Assembly (NCBI GenBank): GCA_963678675.1
Contig: OY783193.1
Coordinates: 29,854,016-29,918,015 of the forward strand
Origin: Xiphydria camelus
Taxonomy: Eukaryota > Arthropoda > Insecta > Hymenoptera > Xiphydriidae
Length of the DNA stretch: 64,000 nucleotides
Reading direction: 5' to 3'
Positions 11,358-26,300 of this stretch are shown one piece after another. The translations under genes and the position numbers were made by a program. The notes under the pieces are model-generated. The model was not told the DNA's origin. It was given only the letters and a program-made list of their open reading frames with translations, and searched no databases. Numbering within the stretch: position 1 is the stretch's first letter; every line of letters begins with the position of its first letter.

Positions 11358-14300
11358 GTTCTACCATTTTTTCGTGACACACACTCGTAGTTTTGAAAAG
11401 ACATTTACCGTAATTCTCTCTCCCCACTTTCTGCTTGACTCACAGGACCATGAAGTGAGAATGTCTTTGCTGTGTCTCCAAGTATCACACTCGAAATTAA
11501 TAAAAAATTGGGTGGATGTTGAAGATGAAGTAACGTACTGCTACAACGAAGCGAAAGACAATGCAAAATTTATACAAGCGATGGAGAAGTGTTGTCACTG
11601 TCTATACCTTGACGATCCCGTAAGGAAGCTCTCGATCGGTTCACATACTCGATCAGTTATCAATATACAATGGCGAAACTATCCATGGTTTAACTTATCA
11701 CAGGTGAAGATGCGAGACTCTCTGGTATCACTTCTTCAGACAGTTCGTCTCATATACAGCGTCTCGCGATACTACAATACTTCTGAGAGGACGAGTTCGC
11801 TGATGGTAAAGATCACAAATCAAATGATAGTAGCCTGTAGAGACTACGTGACGAAGAGGGGGCGAGAAACAGTTTGGGGCCAAGACAGAGTAGCTGCTAG
11901 GTCCAGACTAAAACATTGTTTACGATTAAATAAGTAATTATATATTTGCTCCATTCGTTGCGATTCGTGGACGATGAAGAGCTATGTCGTTTCATTCATC
12001 GACTTCTACTTCTCCAAACAGAGCTTATAGAGAGACATACAGACTGGTGCGTTGTTCGCCAGCCGTAACAGAGCAGGAATTTTCTTTTTCCGAAACTCAC
12101 GTCTTCGGAAGATTTGATGCGTTCTGTGCGAGAATTAGAAAGATACTGGCTATGTTTGACCTCATCGAGGACTATCAGATACTCTTCGAGAGACGAATGG
12201 AGGGTCTACTGCTAGGAGAAGGTATCGCGCATGATCATAATGTCTCTCTTCTTTCGGAAGTAGCTAATTCAATGTTGTCCAGCGCTCGATGAGGCGATGA
12301 AGATATTCGAAGAGGCGAGAAGGATAGCGACCAGCAAGTCCTACGATTACCTGGATCCGAGGAATAATGAATTCGACCAGGACTATGACACGTTCATGAC
12401 AAAAACGAACGAGCTGAAGGAGAGTATTGGCAGTATCATCGAGAAGAATTACATCGATGTTTGGGAGACTCCACAGGGCATTCGATTTTTGACGCGCTTC
12501 GAAAAGGTAAGATTTAGGTACACTCCATTCATTAGAGAACTAATCGGTTAGAAATCTATTCGACTCGATCGGATGTATTGCAGGTCAGCGAGAAGATACC
12601 CCTGACAAAGTTGGAGGAGAAGTACAACCTGGTAGTGCGATACTGTGACAAAGAGATCGAGAGGACATTGAAGCTCTTCAAGAGGCAAAGGGATAATCCG
12701 TCCTTACCCAGACACATGCCTCCTATAGCCGGAAGATTGGCATGGGCCAAATCATTGAAGTAACTTAAAATTACAGTCTCTCTTCTGCCGTCAATAAGAA
12801 ATTGCTCCTTGCATTTTAGAATCGCGTTTCTGAGTGCAGGATGCATTTGGACGAACTGGCGATATCGGTATCGAGCCATCCGGTGTTGAAAGCTTTGCCC
12901 CTTACGACTGATCTTGTAAGAAGATACAATTACGCCGCGACGGTGCTCTTGCAATATCAGACGGACGTCATCGAGGTGTGGACGCATCAAAATTCCTGGG
13001 TTATCGAGGATTGCTTAAAAAGGTTCGTTACGCGGGTAATATGTTGAATTAAATTTGCGTATGAAAACAGTCAAGTAATATCATTTCGCAGACCTTTATT
13101 GACAGTTGACCAAGGGACGGGGAGAGTCAGGGTAAACCTGGAAGATCAAATCGTACTTCTGCTGAGAGAGGCGGATTGTTTAGCAAAGGTTAACCAGGAG
13201 ATACCCATAGTAGCCTTGACCATCCTAGCTAAGAAAGAATATTTCACCTTGGTGACGGATTCGCTACAACTGGTGATCGAAGAGTTCGTCGCTACGTCTA
13301 GACGAGTTAAATTGGAAGTAAGACCTCTGCTCCTACCCCATCTGGTACGACTCGCATCCCTCCTGAGACCAGCACTGACTTCGCTAACTTGGACGAAACC
13401 TGGCTGGAAAGACTTCTGCCAAACCACCAGGGAGGAAATCAAAACCTTCGACGTTCTTATAGCCAGAGTGCACGACGTTTACGCAAACAGGTACCTATGA
13501 TGGAAAGATTCGGAAAGACGAAGATTTTACGAGCTTTTTTCACAGAATTCTTCAGGTACTGGCTAGTATGCAAAAAATCAGCTTGCACTCCCTACCGGAG
13601 GATCAACCGTGGAGCGTTGAAGACTTCCTTGAGAAAATCGACGAAACGTGCAGAGTAGCGGCGCTGGATCTACATCGTAAAAGCCTAATGGTTGAGGAAG
13701 CCGTCGAGGAAGTATTGGCGCTCGTGAAAAATGCTGCCGATAGTTTCAAGAATAAAACAGAGGGCGAACAATTTGATTTCTTGAGTGGTACAGGTAAGAT
13801 TATAAAATTAGCGGTGTAGTCAAGCCAGAGAAAATTGCTAGCTTCTTTCCTGCGAAGATGAAGGGCAAGCTGACCCGGACGAGGGTACCCTACAGCAACA
13901 GCAACAAGACTGGACCGTTGCTTGGGCCTGTTTCGACGATCCTCACCAGCTGCTCGCTACCAGTGATGGCGGCCTTTCTAAAGGTATGCGGGAGATGGTA
14001 CGAAACGCGGTATCGGAAATGAGGCGTTATTACTCGAGAAAAGTCGTGGATGTACTCATCAAGGTCACTAGAACATCTCTGGATGCCCTCAGAAGAAGAT
14101 TTGTTCAAGAGGCCGATTATGGTGAGTCCAAGAATGAATTTCTCGCTCGAAGTGGATCAAAAGAACGATCGTCTCTGCAGAAGACCCTCCAAGTCCGGCA
14201 TTTTTGATCCAAGCTACTTTGATGATACCTACGGTAACGATTAGACCGAGCCTCGAAGAAGTACAAGATGTTCTAGCCACAGTTGGTAAGAGGATCGCTG

Positions 14301-17300
14301 GCGTGACCAAAGGGGTAGCTCAGTGGAACGCAGGCAATTGCAAGGCTACGGAAAGGGTAACGAATTGAACTTTAACCTCATCGTTGTTATTCAATTTCTC
14401 TTTGATCTTTTATAGTCACCTCCTTTTAGTCCGTACTCTTTCTCTTCACCTCTTTTTTATATATTCTCCGCTTCTTTCGAAGCCAACGATGGCTATGTAC
14501 ACCGCTTCTGTATGCACCCTTCTGCAATGGCTGCTCTGCAGTATACCTGGCGCATAGTATCCAGACAAGAAACATTCCCTAAAAGAAATCTCTCAGACGT
14601 CGTGATACGGGCTCAGGTCGCCGTCGAAAATCAGCAATACAACGAGATGGATGATCCAAAGCTCAGACGTCGACGGCTCTTCAAGGTAGCGTCAGAAGAG
14701 AGGCCCGCCTTTCCCGTGCAGAAGAGAAATTTTCACGGTATGGTCATGGAAAACAAGGAAATAATCAAGATGCTGTCAATGTTGAGTTCGTGCACCCAGG
14801 AACTACGCCAGGTAAGCGGATATTTCGTATCACATTCCTCTCCACACAGCACGAAATATTTCATAAATAGATATGAAATATTGCTAGAGAAATTTGCAAT
14901 ATTGTGAAAATGTTGAAGAAATCTTTATACAACGTGGATATGTGCGATCCCTTGTACATATTGCTATAATATTTCAGAACAATATTTTTGCAATATTTGA
15001 AACTAATGTGTCTACAACATTAGAAAGAAATGTGTTAAATATTGCAAAATAATCGTATTTTAGTATATGGAAAACAACGGTTTATATTGTAAATAACTAA
15101 CTATTATCGAAAAAAAATAGAAAAAATTAGATACTGACTTGTGAAATCGAGTGATACATTCTTCATTCTAAGGCAGTCACCCATTCAAGTCCTGTGGATG
15201 CACTATTTGGTGCTTAGGCTTAACTCAGACGGTGCGACAGCAGTGCGACAAAACTGACGCACTCGGTCGCACTCGGTCGAGAGTACGTCGCACGCGGCAA
15301 ATCAGCATGGAGACGCAGCGAAGCACTCACACGGTGCGACTTCCCTGCGACAGCAGTGCGACACGCACCTCGCGCTTGTCTGTATGACATCTACAGTGGC
15401 GGTGTCGTTGTGTTAGTTTGCCGCGCATCTGCTCACGCGGTGGGACAAAACTGTCGCAGGAAAGTCGTCGATTCCTGCGACAGCGTGCGTCAGTTCTGTC
15501 GCACTGCTGTCGCAGTGAAGTCGCACCGTCTGAGTTAAGCCTTAACTTTATTAATCGGCCAGTGTCCTCGAGTTCTCATCTACTGCATACTCCTGTATAC
15601 GCGTTCGACACGTTTTGTGTTCTAAAGGAAAAATACGTTCGAATATAATCAAGGTCTTTAAGCTTCTCTGAGTTTTTAACCATGTATGCATTGTTCATAT
15701 AATATTCGATCGCATTTCACTACACGTTTTTTTTGCGATAAATGGTGGGAACCGACGCATATTTAAATTTTATAAAAAAATGTCATCAGTGAGTATATGC
15801 TATTCAAGCCAACGCAATATTAAAGAGAGTCTAACTGAATACAAATTCCAGATTAAATTAAATCTATTAATCTATATATATAAAAATGAATGTTTGTCTG
15901 TCTGTCTGTATGTCTCTTATGCCTTTCTAAACCGTTCATCCGATTGCGATGAAACTTTGGGGAATGGTTGGACGCATGCCCGCGAAGGTTTCTGAGTTAG
16001 TAAATCTTACACAGGATGTTCAAAATGTCCCGGTACGGCTGATTATCTCAGCGGGAAATCATTTTAGAGAAAAATGTTTAATACAAAACTTTTAGGATTT
16101 TTCCCTGCCTACCCAATAGTTAGATTGGATTTGACCTTGACCATGACCTTCAAGGTCATATCAAGGTCGAATTGATTTTTTTTAAATAGGAACCCCTATC
16201 TTTGATACCGGAAATGAAAAGAGCGGGAAATTTCACGTTCAAATATGTCCTTGGCCATTTTTTTCATGTGACAAAAACATTTTTTCCAAGAAAAATAAGA
16301 AAAACTGCCCATCAGTGAAACCAAACTGACATTTGACCACCTTTTGACGGCCTATACAATGAAAAGGAAAGCGCATTGGCACTTAAATCATATAGCTCTG
16401 CATTGGCCTTGGCGTATACATCATTTTGTAGAAAAAAGCCGAAATCATGGAATTTTGGCACTTAGATCAATTAGCCCCGCCACTCTACAAATATATTTTC
16501 CAATTTAAATTAAATACATGTGTTTTTTTAGCGTAGCATGGCCCCTACCAATAGATATCTGCTAAAAATTCGTCAATTGACGGCCAAAATTATAAAAATT
16601 CGATTTGTAGTAAAAGATATTTGCAATGTTGCAGAAATATTGATATTGAAATATTGCCACAATATTGCAATTTATACAGGGTGGGGTATTAACTATTAGC
16701 ACCTTAGATATCTTCGAAACTATAAGGTTCACAGAAATATTTGTTGAAATGAAATTGTACAGTACGAAGGGGACCATCCGATAGCGATAATAGTGTTTTT
16801 GCAGGTGTAGGTACTTTGGACATTTGAAGGTCACCTTCATTTTTTTAAATAGATTGGTATATTTTTGTTTCTGTATCATGATATACGAGCTTGAAACGAG
16901 TTCAACGATCTATCACATAAGGTCATTGAAGGTTAAAGAAAGTACAGATAGGCGATAATACTTACGGTTTCGGTAGTAAATAAAATTACTACGTTTTAGT
17001 AGGTGTTCGAAATGATGGCCATCAGCATCAATGCAACATTGGATTCTTTTTACAATTGATTGACTTGCAAGTCTTACAGCATCAGAACTCATTGATGTAC
17101 AGGCTGCAATAATTCTTTGTTGCATGTCGTAAAGTGTAGTTGGTACTTCTTTGTACATGTTATCTTTCAATGTTCCCCATAGAAAGAAGTCTAAAGGTGT
17201 TAAGTCTGGGGAACGAGCTGGCCATGATATTGGACCGCCGCGTCCAATCCAACAATTTATTTAATAATTCAGTAATTTTATTTACTACCGGAACCGTAAG

Positions 17301-20300
17301 TATCATCGCTTATCTGTTCTTTCTATGACCTTCAATGACCTTATGTGATAGATCGTTGAACTCATTTCAAGCTCCTCTATCATGATACAGAAACAAAAAT
17401 ATACCGATCCATTTAAAAAAATGAAGGTGACCTTCAAATGTCCAAAGTACCTACACCTGCAAGAAAACTATTATCGCTATCGGATGGCCCCCTTCATACT
17501 GTCCAATTTCATTTCAGCAAATATTTCTGTGAACCTTATAGTTTCGAAGATATCTAAGGTGCTAATAGTTAATGCCCCACCCTGTATATACATTGCATAC
17601 ATATTGCAAAAGATATATTGCAGTGCAAGGTACTTGCAATATTTCATAAATATTTCTAAATGGGTGCAAGATTTCAAGCTATCTGCAACATTTCATACAT
17701 ATTTCGTACTATGTGATCTCGTATCTATCATCTTTTAAAAATATTGAGCGTATACGAGCTTCCTTTGAATAATAGGACTTATCAGATTTTTTGGATCGAT
17801 GGAAACCTTACAAATTTCTATGGAAAAATGAGCGTAGCATGCGTGAGTTGCTACAGATTCCTCTGTCCGAATTCGAAACTATCTTAAGAAAGTACAGCGA
17901 ACTGGAAGACAGATTGTCAACGGAACCAGACATGGTGATTTTTGGCACGTCACTCGTTATATCAACTGAGAAACTCAAGTATGGTCTCTACATGGAAATT
18001 AAAGGTCGGTGCGGAAAGGAATCGAATTTACATTCCGACATTTCCATATCAAACGAGATATCAGAATCTCTATTTTCTTATTTCCAGGCTGCACTCACAA
18101 GATCGGTCAAGCCATGAAGAAGAAGTACCGCAGGGAAATGGAGTACGTGTACGCGGTGATGAACGAGATGGAGCGCAAATTGGACCGACAAATCCGCGAT
18201 CTCGATGACGTTCGGCTGATCATGGACACTTTGAAAAAAATTCGCGAACAAGAAGTAGACATGGAGCTCAGGATAGATCCTATTGAAGAAGCGTTCAATA
18301 TCGTAATTCGTTACGAGGTACCGGTAGATCGCGAATGTTTAGAGCAGGTGGACAATCTTAGGTACACTTGGCAGCAGTTGCAAAGTCGAGCTTTGGATAG
18401 TCACGTATTGTTGCTGACTCTCCAGCCGCAATTCGAGGAGGAGCTCAGGAACAATCTCGAGAAATTCAGAACTGATAACGAGGCGTATTGTGAGGAATAC
18501 AGATGCTCGGGACCCATGCAGCCTGGTCTCACGCCTCGAGAAGCGTCCGATAGGCAGATTCTATTTCAGAATCGATTCGATGGCATGTGGCGCAAACTGC
18601 AAACTTATCAGAGTGGAGAAGAGTTGTTCGGTCTACCCACGACAGACTATCCCGAATTGTCGCAGATAAGGAAGGAGCTGAACCTCCTTCAGAAATTGTA
18701 CAAATTATATAATGACGTAATCGATCGAGTCAGCAGTTATTACGACATACCTTGGGGTGAGGTAAACGACTGTATTATTCAATTCTCCTTTTATTGTCAT
18801 TAATCATAGTCAAGTCATTCACATACGTTGGATAACTATTCCCAGGTGAACATCGAGGAAATAAACAACGAATTGATGGAGTTTCAAAATCGCTGTCGAA
18901 AATTACCAAAGGGTCTCAAGGAGTGGCCCGCTTTCTTCGCGTTGAAGAAAACCATTGATGATTTCAATGACATGTGTCCCCTTTTAGAACTCATGGCGAA
19001 CAAGGCTATGAAGCCCCGTCATTGGCAGAGGATAGTAGAAATAACAGGTCACACTTTCGATCTCGAAAGCGAAGGCTTCTGTCTGAAAAACATCCTCGAG
19101 GCGCCGCTGCTGAAGTACAAGGAAGACATAGAAGACATCTGCATATCGGCCATGAAGGAGAAGGACATAGAGGCCAAATTGCGTCAAGTCGTTAACGAGT
19201 GGTCCTCCCACGAATTGACTTTTATGACGTTTAATAATAGGGGAGAACTACTACTGAGAGGCGATACCACAGCCGAAACGATAGGTCAACTGGAAGATAG
19301 CCTCATGGTGCTCGGATCGCTCATGTCGAATCGCTACAATGCACCGTTTCGAAAACAGATACAACAATGGGTCAACGATCTCTCCAATACAAATGAAATT
19401 CTGGAGAGATGGCTCCTCGTTCAAAATATGTGGGTCTATCTCGAGGCGGTCTTCGTGGGCGGCGACATCGCCAAGCAGTTGCCGAAGGAAGCAAAAAGGT
19501 TCAGCAAGATCGACAAGAGCTGGCAAAAAATTATGCAACGGGCTCACGAGACTCCAGGGGTTGTTCCCTGTTGCGTCGGTGACGATCTATTGAAGCAACT
19601 TCTGCCCCATTTACAGGAACAGTTGGAGCTGTGTCAGAAATCTCTCAGCGGGTGAGCCATCTGAAATCCTTTCGAATAAAGTTGCCTCTCTTCCTCTCGT
19701 CCTATTAGCCTTTTCCCACTTTCCATCCTTTCATTCAACTGATACAAAGAAGAGATGTCCGAACGTAAGATTTCATTTTGCAGATACTTGGAGAAAAAAA
19801 GAATGATGTTTCCCAGATTTTTCTTCGTATCGGATCCTGCTCTTTTGGAAATATTGGGACAGGCATCGGACTCCCACACGATCCAAAATCATTTGCTCTC
19901 GATTTTCGACAATACCAGATACGTAAAATTTCACGATATCGAGTATAATAAGATAATGGCCATCGTATCTTCGGAAGGTGAATCCATCGTGGTAAGAAAC
20001 TATATAAAATATAACTTTCCATAGATACAAATTAACCTTCCGTAGTCACACTTTCGTATATTTCGGCGAAGGTCACACATGGGTCAAATGGACCCACCCG
20101 ATTTTTAAATAATAGCCACATGAACAATATCCGTCCAATTGAGATCGATAAATTATGGAACATTTTCGAACATTGTAGAATATCTAATTACCATGTCTAT
20201 ATGTAAGAAAGAAAATGACAACATATTCAAACACGGTCGTGAGTATGTAGATGCGTAAAAAATGAACTGCTTCACTAAAAGTGTCATAACTTCTTTATTT

Positions 20301-23300
20301 GTACACTTTGCTTAATAAAGTCTATGGACGATTCTCATGAGATATGGTACTTTGAAGTAATAAATAGTTCTATAGTGTACATTTCAAAAACGATTTTTTC
20401 CGAAGTCTGAAGAAAATTCGTAGTACGAGTTTTAAGAAGAAGCTATTTATTCCAATATCGGACAATGGTCTAGTTATGATTTAAAAAAAAGAAATATAGT
20501 CAGCTTGAAAATTGAAGCCTAGGACAAGTGCACTCTTGGTGACCACAGAGGATTAATGAATCATATTTTAGGGTAATTTTTATGTTATTTTACTTTTATC
20601 TTAGCTTGAGAGGGCGGTACGAGCAGAAGGTTCCGTGGAAACATGGTTGATGCAGCTCCTTCAAACATCACAACAGTCTTTACACTCGATCATCCGTCAA
20701 GGCAACCATATAATCAACGATCAAAATTTCAACCTACTTGGATTTCTAGATAAAATGCCCGCGCAAGTAGGAATTCTAGGTATCCAGATGGTCTGGACGA
20801 GGGATGCGGAATTGGCGTTGATGCAATCCAGAGCAGACAAAAAAATTATGGCCGAAACGAACAACAGATTTTTAGAATTGTTAAATACCCTGATCGATCA
20901 GACTACTCGAGATCTCACGAAGATCGATAGAACAAAGTTCGAGACGCTGATTACGATACACGTACACCAGCGTGATATTTTTGATATTTTAGTAAGCATC
21001 GGTCTATTATTTTAAAGCAGTTTCTATTTAAAACATTTACAATATTTGTTCTCTCTTTCATCGATGTAGTGTCGCATGAACATTCGTTCCGTCAATGATT
21101 TCGAATGGTTGAAGCAGTGTCGATTTTACTTCAAAGAGGATCTCGACAAGACTGCCATATCAATCACGGATGTTCAATTCACTTATCAAAATGAATACTT
21201 GGGTTGTACGGAGCGATTAGTTATCACTCCATTAACTGACAGGTGGGCAATTATTCGAGCGGGTAATTTCGATTCTAGTTCACGATCGTCAGCTCCTCGG
21301 TACGTTTTTCTGGCAGGTGCTACATAACATTAGCTCAAGCACTCTTGATGTCGATGGGAGGTTCTCCTTGTGGTCCGGCGGGAACGGGAAAGACCGAAAC
21401 AGTTAAAGACATGGGAAAGACTTTGGCGAAGTACGTAGTGGTCTTTAATTGTTCGGATCAAATGGACTACAGAGGTCTCGGTCGCATATATAAAGGCTTA
21501 GCACAAAGTGGTTCCTGGGGTTGCTTCGACGAATTTAATAGAATTGAATTGCCGGTCCTGTCTGTTGCCGCGCAGCAAATCGCAGTTGTACTGTCTGCCA
21601 AAAAGGAGAAGAAGAAGCATTTCTTCTTTACCGACGGTGATCAGATAGATTTGTGCCCCGAACTCGGAATCTTTATCACGATGGTAAGATGTTCGCCACC
21701 CTAGTAAAAATAATCGATAGAGAACGATAGGAACCAGGTTTATCGTTTTGAATGTGCAATTTGGTTCGTAATTTTATGAAGCACTGACATTCACGATAGA
21801 GTTTCCATCGGGTTCTATCTAACTTTTACGGTTTAAATCTTATCATTTTAATCTGTACGTATTGTAATGAATCATTCATAATCGGAAATATGGCAAATAA
21901 TTGTATAGGATCATATCAGTTTCTATCAAAAATTGCTGTCATGTACTGTCGTTTTAAGGCTTTTTGAATCATTTTAAAGGGATGATTAACTGTCGTTTGT
22001 TATCGTTTCAAATCATTTTGAAGCAATAATTTATTAATATTTACCATCATTTCGAATCGTCTTCTGTTGCTTCAAGATGATTTCAAATAACAAGAATCGA
22101 TTTGGTACTAGAATACCAAAGTATGCAAAGAAAAATATGATAATTCATATTATTTAGGGAAAATTAGTCCTATTTATACTTTTTTTCAATAAGAAACAGA
22201 ATTAGACCTTTAATTATTAAGAAATTTAGATGTTTGAGATATTTATGAACTTAACACAACAGACATTTATTTCAAATATATAAAATGACTGCAAACAACG
22301 TTTGCAGTAAAATACGCTCCGATACATTCTCTATCGTAATTGACAGACAAAATAAAAGGATAAATATTCGACGAAACATAATTCAATTTGAATTATAGAT
22401 TCACGATAAAATCATATAGATTATTCAATGAACAATGTCAGATAGAGTACGTCAAAATGTGTCGACTATTTCCGATAGAAACTGACAGGTTTTTTGCATT
22501 CGGAAAAAGCAGACATGCACCAATATATTCTCTATCGTAATTGCTGGATAGAAAACGAAAAGATAAATATCAGATAAAACATCATTCAATTTGAATCGTA
22601 AATTTATGATAAAAATATATATTTAAAAAATTGAAATATACAGGGTGTTCGGAAAAAACCCCGACACAGAAATAGGGGTGATAGGTTACGTCATTACAAG
22701 TATTTTGATATAAGGGACCTATACCCGCAAGCGCCCCCTTCTGGAGATATCAACTTTTCAAGTTTATAACGACCGAGGTTGATCAAAGTAGAATAATAAG
22801 AAACGTATCAAGATGGTAACGAATATTTAATTTTACGAGATACAAAAACAATGTACTACAGCAAATGCTCAAAATGACGGCCACCCATGTCCATGCAACA
22901 TCGGAAACGATTCTGGATAATGTGCCACTGCGCAAACTGCTTGCGGAAAAGATAACCGCTTGGCTCAAGTCCTTGTACTTTTCGAAGATGATGCGGATAC
23001 AAGGAGTTATCATTTGTTTTTCAATTGTACAGGTAGACAAAAAACTCAATATTATTCTACTTTGATCAACCTCGGTCGTTATAAACTTGAAAAGTTGATA
23101 TCTCCAGAAGGGAGCGCGCTTACGAGTATAGGTCCCTTATATCAAAATACTTGTAATGACGTAACCTATCACCCCTATTTCTGTGTCGGTGTTTTTTCCG
23201 AACACCCTGTATAAGACGGTAGATACTCGTTAGTGAGTATACAGTAGAATTACGATAGCAGTTTATGGAATTTGTATCGTTGTAAAATGATAGTTCATAT

Positions 23301-26300
23301 AGAAAATGATAAAATACGATATAAATTCGATCGTATTCTCAAAACTGAAATGATAAAGGAAATAGATAACGATAGAGAAACCCGTTCAAATCGTATCAAT
23401 TTCTATCGTTTTCTATGTACTATTTTTATCGTAGCAGCTCTCGCCCAACTGATTGTTGAGCTACGAGGTCACTTTTTAGAATCCCGGCTACGCGGGCAGG
23501 AAAGAATTGCCAGAAAATTTAAAAATACAATTTCGTACGGTGGCTATGATGGTTCCAGACCGACAAATCATTATCAGGGTTAAATTAGCAAGTTGCGGTT
23601 TCCTAGAGAACATTACGCTTGCTCGTAAATTCTATACTCTTTATAAACTATGCGAAGAGCAGCTTACAAAACAGGTGATTTGAATAATTAGAGTCTCTAT
23701 TTATTAAATTGTATTGATAGACTATGTTAGGGAACTTTGACAAAAATAGGGTACTCTGCGCTGTAGGTTCACTATGACTTTGGTCTTCGAAATATTCTAT
23801 CGGTACTGAGAACACTGGGAGCTGCCAAAAGGGTTAATGCGAAGGATTCAGAGAGCACCATAGTCATGCGAGTCCTCAGAGACATGAATTTATCTAAACT
23901 CATCGGTACGTACGCATATAGGGATTCATGTAAAGTATGATAGAAAAAAACCATTTTTTAATTTTCGTAGCGAAACTAAAACATGACAATTATCTCTCAG
24001 ATGAGGACGAACCGCTCTTCATATCTCTCGTAGCAGATTTATTTCCCAACCAAGCTCTAGAGAAAACGGCATATTCTGAATTGGAAACAGCGATCGATCA
24101 ACAAGTTCAGGAAGCTGGACTAGTTTGTCATCCACCGTGGGTGTTAAAACTCATTCAGCTTTACGAGACTCAGAGGGTGAGACATGGAATAATGACGCTG
24201 GGTCCAACCGGAGCTGGAAAGACTACTTGCATTCAAATCTTGATGCGAGCCTTGACGCAGTGCGAAGAACCTCACAGGTAAGAGGATAAAACATACGCGA
24301 GAAGTTCTCAAAGTAAAGGAACGTTTCTCAGGGAAATGAGAATGAATCCAAAGAGCATTACGGCTGCTCAAATGTTCGGACGTTTGGATGTGGCCACGAA
24401 TGACTGGACCGACGGTATATTTTCCGCGCTATGGCGTAAGACATTGAAGTTGAAGAAGGAGGAGCACGTCTGGTTAGTTCTGGACGGACCCGTCGATAGT
24501 ATTTGGATAGAAAATTTAAATTCAGTGCTGGACGATAACAAAACATTGACCTTGGCTAATGGAGATCGCCTCGCAATGGCTCCTACGTGTAAAATTATCT
24601 TTGAGCCCCACAACATCGACAACGCCAGTCCCGCGACTGTATCCAGAAACGGAATGGTCTATATGAGCTCTTCCGGATTAGACTGGAAGCCCGTGGTAAC
24701 CGCTTGGCTCAAAAGCCGTACACTTCTCGAGCAAGAGGTCTTCGAACAACTGTTCGACGATTCCTTCGCACAGATATATGCGTGGAGCACTCAGAATCTC
24801 GTGCTGGTAATTAAAGTATTGCAATGTAACATCGTGCGGCAGATGCTCTGCCTCTTGGAAGGTCTGGTTCCTCCAGAGATACCCGTAGAGGAGGATGAGG
24901 ATGACGACGACTTTGAGAGGGACAAACCACAACCCATGACCGCGGAACATCTGAAACGTCTCTACGTTTTCTCCTTGATTTGGGGCATCGGTTCCCTCTT
25001 AGAGACGGCCGATAGATTGAAATACGATGAGTACATGCGCGAAAATTTAAATACTCTCGATCTTCCAACGTCGGAGAAGTACCCCAAAGCAACGGTATTC
25101 GATTTTATGGTGAACGAGAAGGGCAAGTGGGATACGTGGACAAGCATGGTTACAAACTATATCTATCCGGATTACGCGACTCCGGATTACAGTAGCATTT
25201 TGGTGCCCATACCGGACAACGTCAGGATACAGTATCTGATCGACTTGATCGGACGACAAGACAGAGCGGTGCTACTGACCGGCGAGCAAGGCTCCGCAAA
25301 GACTGTCATGATGAAGTCATACATGAAGAAATCCAATCCAGACATCACTCTCGGCAGGTCCTTCAACTTCAGCTCTGTTACCAGCCCATATCAATTTCAA
25401 AAAACCATCGAAAGCTACATAGAGAAACGCATGGGCAGCACCTTCGGCCCTCCGAGTGGTAAGAAAATGCTCGTCTTCATCGATGACGTCAATTTGCCAC
25501 AAATTAACGAATGGGGCGATCAAATCACTAACGAGATCGTGCGACAAACTATGGATATGAAGGGGTTTTACTCCCTCGAAAAGCCCGGCGACTTTACGAC
25601 CATTGTGGACGTCACATTTCTAGCAGCGATGAGTCAACCGGGTGGCGGCAGGAATGATATACCTTCGCGCCTCAAAAGGCAATTCTGTATTTTCAACTGC
25701 ACATTGCCCAACGATGCGTCGATCGACCGAATCTTCAGCGTGCTCGGCGAGGGACATTACAACTCCAAGAGGGGCTTTACCACGGAGATTAGAAGCCTCG
25801 TGAAGAAGATGGTACCGCTCACCAGAGTTTTGTGGCAACGGACTCGAGCGAAATTGCTACCGACTCCCGCAAAGTTCCATTACGTTTTCAGCTTGCGCGA
25901 TCTCTCGCGCATCTGGCAAGGTACGATTGGCACCTTGTCCACTGTGATAGAGAGGGAAAGTGTGATCTTGCTGCTTTGGAAGCACGAATGCACGAGGGTG
26001 TTTAGCGACAGATTCACCATGCAAACTGATAAAGAGTGGTTCGATGAGGAACTAGTCAGTGTAGTTCGAGAGATGCTGGGTGACCGTTTCGTCGAAATGA
26101 TCGGAGAGAATCCGGTCTTTGTCGACTTCATGAGGTGAGTTTGGAGAAAAATTGGAATTCAAGTAATGACTGAAACTTATGCAAATATAGTAACTTTATT
26201 CTACATTTTTTTTTTCGATGACGCGCTAGACATACAGGGTGGGGAAAAAGTGTGGAAACGCCCTGAATAATTGAGGGATTAAGTTTCGGTGAAAAATACT

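Larger units (their letters stand above)
14842..17717. mobile_element. Element with TGCAATATT subterminal arrays in dynein intron 16 (composite)
   Basis: Left end CCACACAGCACGAAATATTT and right end, read inverted, GATCACATAGTACGAAATAT resemble each other. Just inside both ends, the motif GCAATATT/AATATTGC is repeated many times (14850-15060, 16600-16670, 17590-17700). It contains a 5S-derived module, a Helitron fragment, a long-TIR element and a MITE as nested pieces. No coding capacity of its own. Removing it leaves an intron of about 88 bp. Related to the element at 31189-32228. Confidence 0.6.

Noticed and set aside
12556..12990. Minus-strand 144-codon frame over dynein exons 10-11
   Set aside because: Shadow of the coding strand; plus-strand exons have clear dynein homology and splice sites.
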